Origin: CAG-917 sp051883555 | GTDB taxonomy: Bacteria; Bacillota; Clostridia; Christensenellales; CAG-917 | Direction: 5' to 3' | DNA length: 64,000 nucleotides | Assembly: GCA_051883555.1 (NCBI GenBank) | Contig: JBJETY010000008.1 | Location: forward strand, 1 to 64,000 | Made by a program: the position numbers and the translations under genes | Part shown: positions 46,308-54,762 of the stretch, in pieces | Layout: each line of letters begins with the position of its first letter | Position numbering within the stretch: position 1 is the stretch's first letter | The notes under the pieces: generated by a model | Told to the model about the DNA's origin: nothing | What the model saw: the letters and a program-made list of their open reading frames with translations, nothing else | Database searches by the model: none

Positions 46308-47393
46308 ATGCAAAAGAAAATTTTGTTAGTGATGATAGTAGCGGTTTTGATTGTTTCGCTCGTGGCATTCGTAGCATGCGATAAAACCGAAAATTCGGAT
46401 AAAAGTGACAACGGCACAAATGAAATCGGCGGCACGGACGATGGAAACGAAGAGGCGGAGCAGAAGTTCGAAGTTTTAGCGGACGGCACGTACAACGGCG
46501 TAAAAGTACGAAACGGAATAGTCACGTCTTATTCAGGCTCGGTTGCAGAGCTTGTCATTCCTACAGGCGTAACGGGTATCGGTGACTTAGCATTTTATAA
46601 CAATAAGACTGTGACAAGCGTCGTTATCCCTAAAGGAGTTACGAGTATCGAAGCGCGTGCGTTTTTAAGTTGTTCGAATCTTACTAGCGTTGTAATTCCC
46701 GACGGCGTAACAAGCATAGGACAAAACGCTTTCAGCTATTGCGCAGAATTGGTCAACGTTACGATTCCTGACAGCGTTGTGGCATTGGATAGAGCTTTTT
46801 CGGATTGCGATAAATTGGCTTATGACGAATACGAAAACGGTAGGTATTTAGGCAACCACTTGATTGACGCCATAGACAGCTCGGCAACCAATTTTACGGT
46901 AAGAGCGGGCACGATTACCATTGCCGGAAGCGCGTTCGATTATTTTTCCGAATTAACGACGGTCAATATTTCCGAAGGATTAAAAGGAATAGGAGTATGC
47001 GCGTTTGAAGATTGCGAAAAGCTTGAGTCGATAGCATTGCCTTCGACAGTAAAATTTATAGGTTCGTATGCGTTTAACGGTTGTTCCGCTTTAATTAGCG
47101 TAAATATTCCTGCCGGAGTAGAAACTATAGGAAGGGACACGTTTAACGGTTGTACGAATCTTGAATCGGTAACAATTCCCGACAGCGTTGTTTCAATCGG
47201 CATAAGCGCTTTTAACAGTTGTAGCAGTTTAACAAGCGTAATCATACCTATAGGCGTTAAGGAAATAGGCGAATATGCGTTTATCGGATGTAGCAGCTTG
47301 ACGATAAATGCCGAAGCGGCGGAGAAGCCGAGCGGATGGGATAGCAATTGGAATTATAGCAATCGTCCCGTAGTTTGGGGATATACGGGTTAA
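46308..47393 (+). CDS. BspA-type LRR lipoprotein 1
   Basis: A 361-residue surface lipoprotein. The signal peptide ends in lipobox FVAC (Cys24), followed by an Asp/Asn/Glu/Gly linker to about residue 52 and then LRR_5 repeats with the pattern VVIPDGVTSIGQNAFSYC. About ten repeats are visible, with an interruption near 165-200 (YDEYENGRYLGNHLIDAID). The C-terminus ends NRPVVWGYTG, the same cap as its neighbour. Such proteins often bind host or bacterial surface ligands. The next gene follows 7 bp later. Confidence 0.88.
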   Translation: MQKKILLVMIVAVLIVSLVAFVACDKTENSDKSDNGTNEIGGTDDGNEEAEQKFEVLADGTYNGVKVRNGIVTSYSGSVAELVIPTGVTGIGDLAFYNNKTVTSVVIPKGVTSIEARAFLSCSNLTSVVIPDGVTSIGQNAFSYCAELVNVTIPDSVVALDRAFSDCDKLAYDEYENGRYLGNHLIDAIDSSATNFTVRAGTITIAGSAFDYFSELTTVNISEGLKGIGVCAFEDCEKLESIALPSTVKFIGSYAFNGCSALISVNIPAGVETIGRDTFNGCTNLESVTIPDSVVSIGISAFNSCSSLTSVIIPIGVKEIGEYAFIGCSSLTINAEAAEKPSGWDSNWNYSNRPVVWGYTG

Positions 47394-47418
47394 AAATTTA
47401 ATGCAAGGGGATACGAAA

Positions 47419-48600
47419 GTGAAAAAATATTTAATTATAACTGTTATTATGATATTAGCTTTTACGCTTGTAGCATTTGTAGCATGCGATAAAGACGTAA
47501 AAGGAGGTAATGAACCAGAAAACGGCGGCGGAAATGCGGTTGAAGTTTTGGCCGACGGTGTATATGACGGCATAGAAGTGTCGGACGGCAGAGTATGTTC
47601 TTATTCGGGAACTGAAACGGACGTAGTAATTCCTAAAGGAGTTACGGGTATTGAAAGCGGTGTGTTTTCCGGGACCGACGTTACAAGCGTGGTAATTCCC
47701 GACGGCGTGACGTATATCGGTTCTTTCGGCAGTTGCAAATCGCTACGTAACGTAACTATTCCCGACAGCGTAACCGATATTAGTCAGAACGCTTTTAACG
47801 GCTGCGAAGTTTTAAATTTCACTGAATACGAAAACGGTAAGTATCTGAATAACCATTTAATATGTGTAATTGATAAATCGGCAACTGAATTTAAGATAAA
47901 AGACGGCACAATGAGTATTGCGGGCGGAGCGTTCTACAATTGCGAAAGTTTAACGGGGATTGAAATTCCCGACGGAGTTAGAGGCATAGGAAGTCATGTT
48001 TTTGAAGGTTGCATAGCTCTTGAGACGGTACGGTTTCCGGATAGCGTAAAGAATATAGGAAGTTATACGTTTGACGGTTGCACAAGCTTGAAAAGCGTCA
48101 ACCTTCCTGAAGGAATAAAGACGATAGGAATTAGAATGTTTATGGAATGCGAAAATCTTGAATCCATAACGATTCCGAATACTGTCACCGAAATTTACGA
48201 CCTGGCATTCAGCGATTGTAGAAAGTTAAAGAATATCAGTATTCCCGATAGCGTAGAAAACATTTCGGCAAGAGCGTTTTTAAGATGTAGCGATCTTGAG
48301 TCGGTACAATTCGGGAAGGGCGTGGAATACATCGGAGAGGAAGCGTTTATGAATTGTGCGAGTTTAACTTCGGTGAAGATCGGAGAAAGCGTAATGGGGA
48401 TAAGACAATATGCGTTCCGTTATTGCTACGGATTGGAAAGGATAGAAATTCCTATAAGCGTAACTTCAATAAGCAGTAATGCATTTGAAGCGTGTAACAA
48501 TCTGACGATTTACGTCGAAGCGGAGGAGAAACCTTCGAATTGGAGCGAGAACTGGAACGCCGGCAATCGTCCCGTAGTTTGGGGATATAAAGGCGAATGA
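47419..48600 (+). CDS. BspA-type LRR lipoprotein 2
   Basis: A 393-residue paralogue of the preceding protein. The signal peptide ends in lipobox FVAC (Cys23), then a Gly/Asn/Glu linker and LRR_5 repeats to about residue 365, again with a YENGKYLNNHLI interruption and the cap NRPVVWGYKG. I chose the GTG at 47419, with AAGGGG 8 nt upstream, over the ATG at 47401, which leaves that site inside the gene. It forms a two-gene operon with the first copy, most likely a tandem duplication. Confidence 0.87.
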   Translation: MKKYLIITVIMILAFTLVAFVACDKDVKGGNEPENGGGNAVEVLADGVYDGIEVSDGRVCSYSGTETDVVIPKGVTGIESGVFSGTDVTSVVIPDGVTYIGSFGSCKSLRNVTIPDSVTDISQNAFNGCEVLNFTEYENGKYLNNHLICVIDKSATEFKIKDGTMSIAGGAFYNCESLTGIEIPDGVRGIGSHVFEGCIALETVRFPDSVKNIGSYTFDGCTSLKSVNLPEGIKTIGIRMFMECENLESITIPNTVTEIYDLAFSDCRKLKNISIPDSVENISARAFLRCSDLESVQFGKGVEYIGEEAFMNCASLTSVKIGESVMGIRQYAFRYCYGLERIEIPISVTSISSNAFEACNNLTIYVEAEEKPSNWSENWNAGNRPVVWGYKGE

Positions 48601-48639
48601 TATATCCTAGCTAATATTAAAACGCAATAACTATATAAA

Positions 48640-48780
48640 CGGTTTTATTGATAAACGTATAAACGAATTTATAATAAGGATATATGAATGAGTTTATAAA
48701 CGTATATAAATGATTTATAAACGGATATAAATTAAATCTGCAAATTGGATATAAATTTAATCTGTAAATAAATTTATAAA
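48640..48780. repeat. Degenerate TTTATAAACG-type repeats
   Basis: The region after the LRR genes repeats variants of TTTATAAACG-x-ATATAAAT about six times at irregular 20-30 bp steps. It is AT-rich and non-coding. It may be slippage-derived; no function is assigned. Confidence 0.5.
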
Positions 48781-48803
48781 ACTGCGGCTTAAAACCGATA
48801 CGC

Positions 48804-48835
48804 AAACGCGCCTGAATTTTCGGGTGCGTTTTTTT
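48804..48835 (+). terminator. Terminator downstream of the LRR lipoprotein operon
   Basis: AAACGCGCCTG (48804-48814) pairs with CGGGTGCGTTT with one wobble, loop AATTTT, followed by a T-run to 48835. The 280 bases from here to the S10 promoter hold no gene that I can see. Confidence 0.8.
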
Positions 48836-49116
48836 GCCGTTTGGAATGTAGGTTTTGAAAACGGTTTGATTGTCGAAAACGGTCGATAATTTCAGGCTAT
48901 TATTTTTATCGCAAAAAGTCTTTAACGCGATAAACGTCGTTAAAATCGGATAGTATTTTTTCGATGAAAAACAATGATGAATTTTGACGGCTTTTATATA
49001 GATTTGAGAAATTAAAGGGAAAACAGTCGATTTGCTAGGTCGAAAAACCGCAAAAAACAGGGAAAAAATCAATATAAAAAAAAGTAAAAATAATTTTAAT
49101 TTTGTCGTAATTTTGT

Positions 49117-49145
49117 TTGACAATCTTTTAAAAATTTATTATGAT
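49117..49145 (+). promoter_or_regulatory. S10 operon promoter
   Basis: TTGACA (49117-49122), a 17-nt spacer and TATGAT (49140-49145); predicted start near 49152. It is the only strong promoter seen before the uninterrupted rpsJ-to-rpoA series. Confidence 0.82.
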
Positions 49146-49151
49146 AGGTAA

Positions 49152-49358
49152 GCCTTGTATAGCAACAAGGGGTATTTCTGCGGCTAAAATGCTGAAATTC
49201 GTGTAAAATCAAACGCAAAAACAGCAAAGGAAACGGTAGTTTCCCGAAAAAAGCGTGCGACACACACGGAGTAGTGTATGAGAAGCGAAATATTCCGATT
49301 GCTATGGCTCAAAATCAAATACACACACTCAGTGTATACCAATAAACAGGAGGCTATT
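49152..49358 (+). promoter_or_regulatory. Long leader of the S10 operon
   Basis: About 205 nt without a credible gene. Hairpins can form at CCTTGT/ACAAGG (near 49154-49171), GGAAAC/GTTTCC (near 49227-49245) and ACAC/GTGT pairs near 49321-49338. Ribosomal-protein leaders are often autoregulatory, but I cannot match this to a known L4 or other element. Confidence 0.45.
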
Positions 49359-49667
49359 ATGGCTGGACAAAAAATCAGAATCAAGTTGAAGGCGTATGAC
49401 CACAATCTTATCGATTTGTCGGCAGAAAAGATTGTCGAAACGGTTAAAAAGACGGGCACAAAGGTGTCGGGTCCTATTCCGCTTCCTACCGAAAAGGAAA
49501 TCATAACGATTCTTCGTGCTACGCACAAATACAAAGATTCGAGAGAGCAATTTGAACTTAGAACACACAAGCGTTTGATCGACATATTCAATCCTACGGC
49601 AAAAACCGTCGATTCTCTTATGAAAATCGATTTGCCTGCAGGCGTTGATATTTCTATCAAACTTTAA
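49359..49667 (+). CDS. rpsJ: 30S ribosomal protein S10
   Basis: Small-subunit protein, also the NusB partner in antitermination. The 102 residues begin MAGQKIRIKLKAYDHNLID and contain SGPIPLPTEKEIITILRA. CAGGAGG just upstream fixes the start at 49359, although the frame is open 27 codons further up through the leader. First gene of the S10 cluster. Confidence 0.98.
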   Translation: MAGQKIRIKLKAYDHNLIDLSAEKIVETVKKTGTKVSGPIPLPTEKEIITILRATHKYKDSREQFELRTHKRLIDIFNPTAKTVDSLMKIDLPAGVDISIKL

Positions 49668-49696
49668 TAGAGATTAAGGAGGGTGAACTTTATATT

Positions 49697-50326
49697 ATGA
49701 ATAAAGCAATCATCGGAAAGAAAATCGGTATGAGCCAGATATTCTCGGCTGACGGTAAAGTTATTCCTGTAACCGTCGTAGAAGCAGGCCCATGCCCAAT
49801 CGTGCAAAAAAAGACGGTAGCAAACGACGGATACGACGCACTTCAAGTTGCGTTCGGCGAAGTAAAAATAGCAAGAGTAAACAAGCCGCAAGCCGGACAC
49901 TTCAAGAAGGCTAATATAGAGCCAAAGCGTTATTTAAGAGAATTGAGACTCGCAGATTGTTCTGCTTACGAAGTCGGACAAACGATTACGGCAGACGTAT
50001 TTGCAGAAGGCGACCACGTTGACGTTTCGGGAACTTCAAAAGGTCACGGATTCAGCGGCGTTATTCAAAGATGGAATCAACATCGCGGACCTATGGCTCA
50101 CGGCTCGGGTTATCACAGGGGCGTAGGTTCAATGTCGGCATGTTCCGACCCGTCAAGAGTTTTCAAAAACAAACACATGCCTGGTCAGTGGGGCGGTGAG
50201 AAAGTTACGGTTCAGAATCTTGCAGTTGCAAAGGTTGACGCAGCCAGAAACCTTCTCCTTATCAAAGGTGCAATACCTGGTCCTAAAGGCGGTTTGGTCA
50301 TCATAAAGGATACCCTTAAGGGCTAA
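49697..50326 (+). CDS. rplC: 50S ribosomal protein L3
   Basis: Early assembly protein near the peptidyl transferase centre. The 209 residues begin MNKAIIGKKIGMSQIFSADG and include the loop with the methylated Gln region (HRGPMAHGSGYHRGVGSMSA). AAGGAGG lies upstream. Followed by rplD. Confidence 0.98.
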   Translation: MNKAIIGKKIGMSQIFSADGKVIPVTVVEAGPCPIVQKKTVANDGYDALQVAFGEVKIARVNKPQAGHFKKANIEPKRYLRELRLADCSAYEVGQTITADVFAEGDHVDVSGTSKGHGFSGVIQRWNQHRGPMAHGSGYHRGVGSMSACSDPSRVFKNKHMPGQWGGEKVTVQNLAVAKVDAARNLLLIKGAIPGPKGGLVIIKDTLKG

Positions 50327-50337
50327 TGGAGGTTAAT

Positions 50338-50958
50338 ATGCAACTTAATGTTAAGGATATGAACGGTAAAGAAGTCGGACAAATCAGTCTCGACGACGCC
50401 GTATTTAATAAAGAATATAAAGAAGCGTTGATACATCAAGTAGTTGTTGCACAACTTGCCAATCGCAGACAGGGTACGCATTCTGCTCTTACAAGACGTG
50501 AAGTAGCAGGCGGCGGCATCAAGCCTTTCCGTCAAAAGGGTACGGGTAGAGCTCGTCAAGGTTCAAGCCGTTCTCCGCAACACGTCGGCGGCGGTATAGT
50601 CTTTGCAAAGAAACCGCGTGACTTTTCACAGAAAATCAATAAGTCGATGAAGAAAGCAGCTTTCCTTTCGGCGATTTCGGAAAAAATTCGTCAAAGCGAA
50701 GTAACCGTTCTCGATAAGCTTGCTCTCAAAGAAGCAAAGACAAAACTTTTCCAGAACGTCATCAACGCATTGAAACTTGACGGTAAGGTGATATTCGTTA
50801 CGGACTCTTACGACGAAACGTTGATCCGTGCGATTAAGAATATCCCGGACGCACAAGTTCAGGAAGCAAGAACGCTCAGCGTATACGATATCGTTGCTAA
50901 CCGCAATCTTGTCTTTACAAAGAGTGCAATCGAACAGGTTGAGGAGGCAAATAAATAA
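50338..50958 (+). CDS. rplD: 50S ribosomal protein L4
   Basis: Large-subunit protein lining the exit tunnel. The 206 residues hold the extended loop with KPFRQKGTGRARQGSSRSPQ. GGAGG before the ATG at 50338 favours this start over an ATG four codons earlier. Its stop overlaps the rplW ATG by one base. In E. coli L4 represses the S10 operon; not shown here. Confidence 0.97.
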   Translation: MQLNVKDMNGKEVGQISLDDAVFNKEYKEALIHQVVVAQLANRRQGTHSALTRREVAGGGIKPFRQKGTGRARQGSSRSPQHVGGGIVFAKKPRDFSQKINKSMKKAAFLSAISEKIRQSEVTVLDKLALKEAKTKLFQNVINALKLDGKVIFVTDSYDETLIRAIKNIPDAQVQEARTLSVYDIVANRNLVFTKSAIEQVEEANK

Positions 50959-51248
50959 TGAACGCATACGATATTATTTTAAAGCCTATCCTTTCGGAAA
51001 AGAGTTTCGACGGAATTTCCGAAAAGAGATACACTTTCGAAGTCGCCAAAACGGCAAGCAAGACGGACATCAAAAACGCCGTTGAGCAAATCTTCAAAGT
51101 TAAGGTAGAAAAGGTTAATACAGTAAACTACGACGGCAAAGTAAAAAGAATGGGCCGTCACGAAGGAAGAACAGCTTCTTACAAGAAAGCAATTGTTCAA
51201 CTCACTAAAGAGTCGAAAGCGATTGAATTCTTCGAGAGCTTGTCATAA
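50958..51248 (+). CDS. rplW: 50S ribosomal protein L23
   Basis: Exit-site protein and docking point for SRP and trigger factor. The 96 residues begin MNAYDIILKPILSEKSF and contain YTFEVAKTASKTDIKNAVE. GGAGG lies within the end of rplD, with a one-base overlap (TAATG). Confidence 0.97.
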   Translation: MNAYDIILKPILSEKSFDGISEKRYTFEVAKTASKTDIKNAVEQIFKVKVEKVNTVNYDGKVKRMGRHEGRTASYKKAIVQLTKESKAIEFFESLS

Positions 51249-51259
51249 GGAGGCATCAA

Positions 51260-52087
51260 ATGGCTATCAAGAAATATAAACCAACTTCCCCGGGTCGCCG
51301 TTTTATGACCGTTTCGGAATTTAATGAAATCACTTCGACGAATCCAGAGCGTTCATTGCTTTCGGTCAAGAAAAAGACGGGCGGTAGAAACTCATACGGA
51401 AGAATTACGGTAAGACACATCGGCGGAGGAAACCGCATCAAATACCGTATCATAGATTTCAAACGTAATAAAGACGGTATCCCTGCAAAAGTTGCTTCGA
51501 TACAATATGACCCAAACCGTTCGGCAAACATCGCATTGCTTAACTACGCCGACGGCGAAAAGCGTTATATTCTTGCTCCGTTAGGACTTAGCGTAGGCGA
51601 CGTCGTACTCAGCGGTAAGGACGCAGATATTAAGGTAGGAAACACTCTTCCTCTTGAAAATATCCCTGTCGGTACTATGGTGCACAACGTTGAACTTCAT
51701 CCTAACAAGGGCGGTCAGCTTGTACGTTCGGCAGGTAATGCCGCTCAGCTTATGGCTAAGGAAGGCAGATACGCAACGTTGAGACTTCCGAGCGGTGAAA
51801 TGAGATACGTGCTTATCGGTTGCAGAGCAACAATCGGCCAGGTCGGAAACGTAGATCACGAAATCGTTGCAGTAGGTAAAGCAGGCAAGACGCGTCATAT
51901 GGGCGTTCGTCCTTCTGTCCGAGGCGTTGTTATGAACCCTAACGACCACCCTCACGGCGGTGGTGAAGGTAAGTCGCCTATCGGTAAACCGTCACCTGTT
52001 ACCCCTTGGGGTAAACCGACTCTCGGTTATAAGACCAGAAAGAAGAAGAATACGACTGATAAGTTTATTATCAAGCGTTGCAACTAG
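51260..52087 (+). CDS. rplB: 50S ribosomal protein L2
   Basis: Core large-subunit protein needed for peptidyl transfer and subunit joining. The 275 residues begin MAIKKYKPTSPGRRFMT and include GRNSYGRITVRHIGGGNR and the catalytic-loop region GVVMNPNDHPHGGGEGKSP. AAGGAGG precedes the ATG. Confidence 0.98.
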   Translation: MAIKKYKPTSPGRRFMTVSEFNEITSTNPERSLLSVKKKTGGRNSYGRITVRHIGGGNRIKYRIIDFKRNKDGIPAKVASIQYDPNRSANIALLNYADGEKRYILAPLGLSVGDVVLSGKDADIKVGNTLPLENIPVGTMVHNVELHPNKGGQLVRSAGNAAQLMAKEGRYATLRLPSGEMRYVLIGCRATIGQVGNVDHEIVAVGKAGKTRHMGVRPSVRGVVMNPNDHPHGGGEGKSPIGKPSPVTPWGKPTLGYKTRKKKNTTDKFIIKRCN

Positions 52088-52098
52088 GAGATAGAAAA

Positions 52099-52377
52099 AT
52101 GAGTAGAAGTTTGAAAAAAGGTCCTTTTGTTGACGAAAGGTTATTAAAAAGAATACAGGCTATGAACGATAGCGGCGAAAAACGTCCTGTCAAAACATGG
52201 TCTCGCTCATCAACGATATATCCTGATATGGTAGAACACACGATTGCCGTTCACAACGGACGCACGCACGTACCTGTTTATATCACAAGCGAAATGGTCG
52301 GTTATAAACTCGGTGAATTCGCTCCGACAAGAACCTTCAAAGGTCATGCCGGTGAAAAAACAACGGGTAGAAAGTAG
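52099..52377 (+). CDS. rpsS: 30S ribosomal protein S19
   Basis: Head protein contacting the A-site finger. The 92 residues start MSRSLKKGPFVDERLLKRI and end in FAPTRTFKGHAGEKTTGRK. The AGGAGAT site and family alignment give the ATG at 52099, not the TTG seven codons earlier inside rplB. Confidence 0.97.
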   Translation: MSRSLKKGPFVDERLLKRIQAMNDSGEKRPVKTWSRSSTIYPDMVEHTIAVHNGRTHVPVYITSEMVGYKLGEFAPTRTFKGHAGEKTTGRK

Positions 52378-52385
52378 GAGGAGTT

Positions 52386-52778
52386 ATGGCAACGAGAACT
52401 AAGCAGAAAACATTGCAAAGACACGCTACTGCGGATAATCGCCCTAACGCTACCGCAAAGTTCCAAAGAATTTCGGCATTCAAAGTAAGAATCGTGCTTG
52501 ATATCATCAGAGGAAAAAGCGTAAACGAAGCACTTGCCATTTTGGAAAACACTCCAAAGGCTGCAAGCGAAATTTTAAAGAAACTCGTAAATTCGGCTGC
52601 CGCTAACGCAGAAAACAACATGAACATGTCTCGTAACGATTTAATCGTCGCTGAATGTTATGCAAACGAAGGACCGACGCTCAAGAGAATTCGCGCAAGA
52701 GCACAAGGCAGAGCTTTCAGAATCAACAAACGCACATCACATATAACAGTCGTCTTGGACGCTGCATCAAATAACTAG
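52386..52778 (+). CDS. rplV: 50S ribosomal protein L22
   Basis: Exit-tunnel protein. The 130 residues contain FKVRIVLDIIRGKSVNEALA and the beta-hairpin region RIRARAQGRAFRINKRTSHI. The N-terminus is about 18 residues longer than the usual start (MATRTKQKTLQRHATADNRP). AGGAGGAG precedes the ATG. Confidence 0.96.
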   Translation: MATRTKQKTLQRHATADNRPNATAKFQRISAFKVRIVLDIIRGKSVNEALAILENTPKAASEILKKLVNSAAANAENNMNMSRNDLIVAECYANEGPTLKRIRARAQGRAFRINKRTSHITVVLDAASNN

Positions 52779-52791
52779 GAGGAAGGATAGA

Positions 52792-53463
52792 ATGGGACAA
52801 AAAGTCGATCCGAACGGATTAAGACGCGGTGTCAACAAAAATTGGGAAAGCCATTGGTATGCTGACAAAAAAACTTTTGCTGATAACATCGCTGAAGATA
52901 ACAAAATCAGAACCTTCCTCAAAAAGAAGTTCTATAAAAACAGAATTTCAAAAATTGAAATTGAAAGAGCGGCAGACAGAATTAAAGTTAATATCTATAC
53001 GGCTCAACCTGCAGTACTCATCGGTAAAGCAGGCGCAGGCGTTGAAGAAATCAAAAAGTCAGTTGCAAAAATTTGCCCTACAAAGCAAGTCAGCATCAAT
53101 ATTATCGAAGTTAAGCGCGCCGACGCAGACGCAACGCTTCTTGCAGAATGGATTGCCGAACAGCTCGAAGCCAGAGGTTCTTTCCGTCGTTGCATGAAGC
53201 AAGCTATAGCAAGAGCTATGAAGAGCGGCGTAAGAGGAATTAAGACCAGCGTTTCAGGAAGACTTGACGGAGCTGAAATCGCAAGATCTGAAACCTACAA
53301 AGAAGGTTCTATTCCGCTTCAGAAGATTCGTGCCGATATCGATTACGGATTTGCTACCGCACACACGATGTACGGCGCAATCGGCGTAAAATGCTGGATT
53401 TACAAGGGCGATATTTTGGGACAGAAAAAATTAAGCGATGAAGGAGGAAACGCTCAATGTTAA
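52792..53463 (+). CDS. rpsC: 30S ribosomal protein S3
   Basis: Forms the mRNA entry site together with S4 and S5. The 223 residues begin MGQKVDPNGLRRGVNKNWES and include the KH-domain motif VLIGKAGAGVEEIKK. AGGAGGA lies upstream. Its stop overlaps the start of rplP by 7 bp (ATGTTAA). Confidence 0.97.
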   Translation: MGQKVDPNGLRRGVNKNWESHWYADKKTFADNIAEDNKIRTFLKKKFYKNRISKIEIERAADRIKVNIYTAQPAVLIGKAGAGVEEIKKSVAKICPTKQVSINIIEVKRADADATLLAEWIAEQLEARGSFRRCMKQAIARAMKSGVRGIKTSVSGRLDGAEIARSETYKEGSIPLQKIRADIDYGFATAHTMYGAIGVKCWIYKGDILGQKKLSDEGGNAQC

Positions 53464-53888
53464 TGCCAAAGAGAGTTAAGCGTCGTCGTCAATTCCGTGG
53501 AAGAATGAAGGGCGAAGCTCATAAAGGTAATATGATAGCATACGGTGAATACGGCATTATGGCTTTGGAGCCAAGCTGGATTACCTCCAATCAGATAGAA
53601 GCTGCTCGTGTCGCTATGACAAGATACATCCGTCGTGGCGGACAGGTTTGGGTTGATATCTTCCCTCATAAACCTGTAACAAAGAAACCTGCCGAAACTC
53701 GTATGGGTAGCGGTAAAGGTTCACCTGAATATTGGGTAGCTGTTGTTAAGCCGGGTCGCATTATGTTTGAAATTGCAGGCGTGGCTGAAGAAGTAGCAAG
53801 AGAGGCATTAAGACTTGCGGCACACAAGCTTCCTGTTAAGTGTAAGATTGTCAGCCGTGCAGAATTGGCCGAAGGCGGTGAAAAATGA
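53457..53888 (+). CDS. rplP: 50S ribosomal protein L16
   Basis: Positions tRNA in the A and P sites of the large subunit. The 143 residues begin MLMPKRVKRRRQFRGRMKG, matching the family start MLxPKRxKxR, and contain RMGSGKGSPEYWVAVVKPGR. The AAGGAGG site lies inside rpsC. It overlaps rpsC by 7 bp and rpmC by 4 bp (ATGA). Confidence 0.97.
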   Translation: MLMPKRVKRRRQFRGRMKGEAHKGNMIAYGEYGIMALEPSWITSNQIEAARVAMTRYIRRGGQVWVDIFPHKPVTKKPAETRMGSGKGSPEYWVAVVKPGRIMFEIAGVAEEVAREALRLAAHKLPVKCKIVSRAELAEGGEK

Positions 53889-54094
53889 AAGCAAAGCAAG
53901 TATTTGAAATGACAGACGTTGAACTCGCTAACAAACTTAACGAGTTAAAGTCGGAATTGTTTTTCTTGAGATTTAAACACGCAACTAATCAGCTTTCGAA
54001 CCCTAAGGTTTTAACTGAAACAAGACGTGATATAGCCCGCATCAAGACGGTTATCCGTCAAAGAGAAATCAGCCGTAAGAACGGTGAGAAGTAA
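53885..54094 (+). CDS. rpmC: 50S ribosomal protein L29
   Basis: A 69-residue two-helix protein near the exit site. It reads MKAKQVFEMTDVELANKLNE and later RRDIARIKTVIRQREI, typical of L29. The start overlaps the rplP stop (ATGA), so translation is coupled; a GGCGGTG stretch upstream is a weak ribosome site. Confidence 0.96.
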   Translation: MKAKQVFEMTDVELANKLNELKSELFFLRFKHATNQLSNPKVLTETRRDIARIKTVIRQREISRKNGEK

Positions 54095-54108
54095 GCGGGA
54101 GGTACAAG

Positions 54109-54372
54109 ATGGAAAACGAAGAAAGAAATTTAAGAAAGACCAGAGTCGGTGTTGTTATTTCCGACAAAATGGATAAAACCATTGTCGTCGCAATTAAAGA
54201 AAGAATCAATCACCCTCTCTATAAAAAGACAGTCAATCGTACGAAGAAGCTTAAAGCTCACGATGAAAAAAATGAATGTGGTATCGGCGATAAAGTTATG
54301 GTTGCCGAAACTCGTCCGCTTTCTAAGGACAAGCATTGGAGACTTGTTCAAATCGTTGAGAAGGCTAAGTAG
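54109..54372 (+). CDS. rpsQ: 30S ribosomal protein S17
   Basis: Primary 16S rRNA-binding protein with an OB fold. The 87 residues contain GVVISDKMDKTIVVAI and KAHDEKNECGIGDKVMVAET, with the Pro-Leu-Ser motif near the end. GGGAGG lies upstream of the ATG. Confidence 0.97.
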   Translation: MENEERNLRKTRVGVVISDKMDKTIVVAIKERINHPLYKKTVNRTKKLKAHDEKNECGIGDKVMVAETRPLSKDKHWRLVQIVEKAK

Positions 54373-54381
54373 GAGGGCGAT

Positions 54382-54753
54382 ATGATACAACCACAAACTA
54401 TATTAAAGGTCGCTGACAATAGCGGCGCAAAAGAAATCATGTGTATCAGAGTTTTAGGCGGTTCTTTCCGCAGAAGCGGTAATATCGGCGATACAATCGT
54501 AGCTTCTGTTAAGGCTGCTATCCCTGGTGGCGGTAAAGTCAAAAAGGGTGACGTAGTTAAGGCGGTTATCGTCAGAAGCCATTATGGTGTCAGACGTGAA
54601 GACGGCAGTCACATCAAATTCGATGACAATGCGGCAGTCATTATAGATAACCAAAAGCAACCGGTTGGGTCTCGTGTATTCGGACCTATAGCAAGAGAAT
54701 TGCGTGAAAAGAATTTCGATAAAATTTGTTCTCTTGCCGAAGAAGTTCTTTAG
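54382..54753 (+). CDS. rplN: 50S ribosomal protein L14
   Basis: Subunit-interface protein. The 123 residues begin MIQPQTILKVADNSGAKEIM and end with a region matching RELREKNFDKICSLAEEVL. Normal length. AGGAGGGC precedes the ATG, 9 bp after rpsQ. Confidence 0.98.
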   Translation: MIQPQTILKVADNSGAKEIMCIRVLGGSFRRSGNIGDTIVASVKAAIPGGGKVKKGDVVKAVIVRSHYGVRREDGSHIKFDDNAAVIIDNQKQPVGSRVFGPIARELREKNFDKICSLAEEVL

Positions 54754-54762
54754 GAGGCAACA

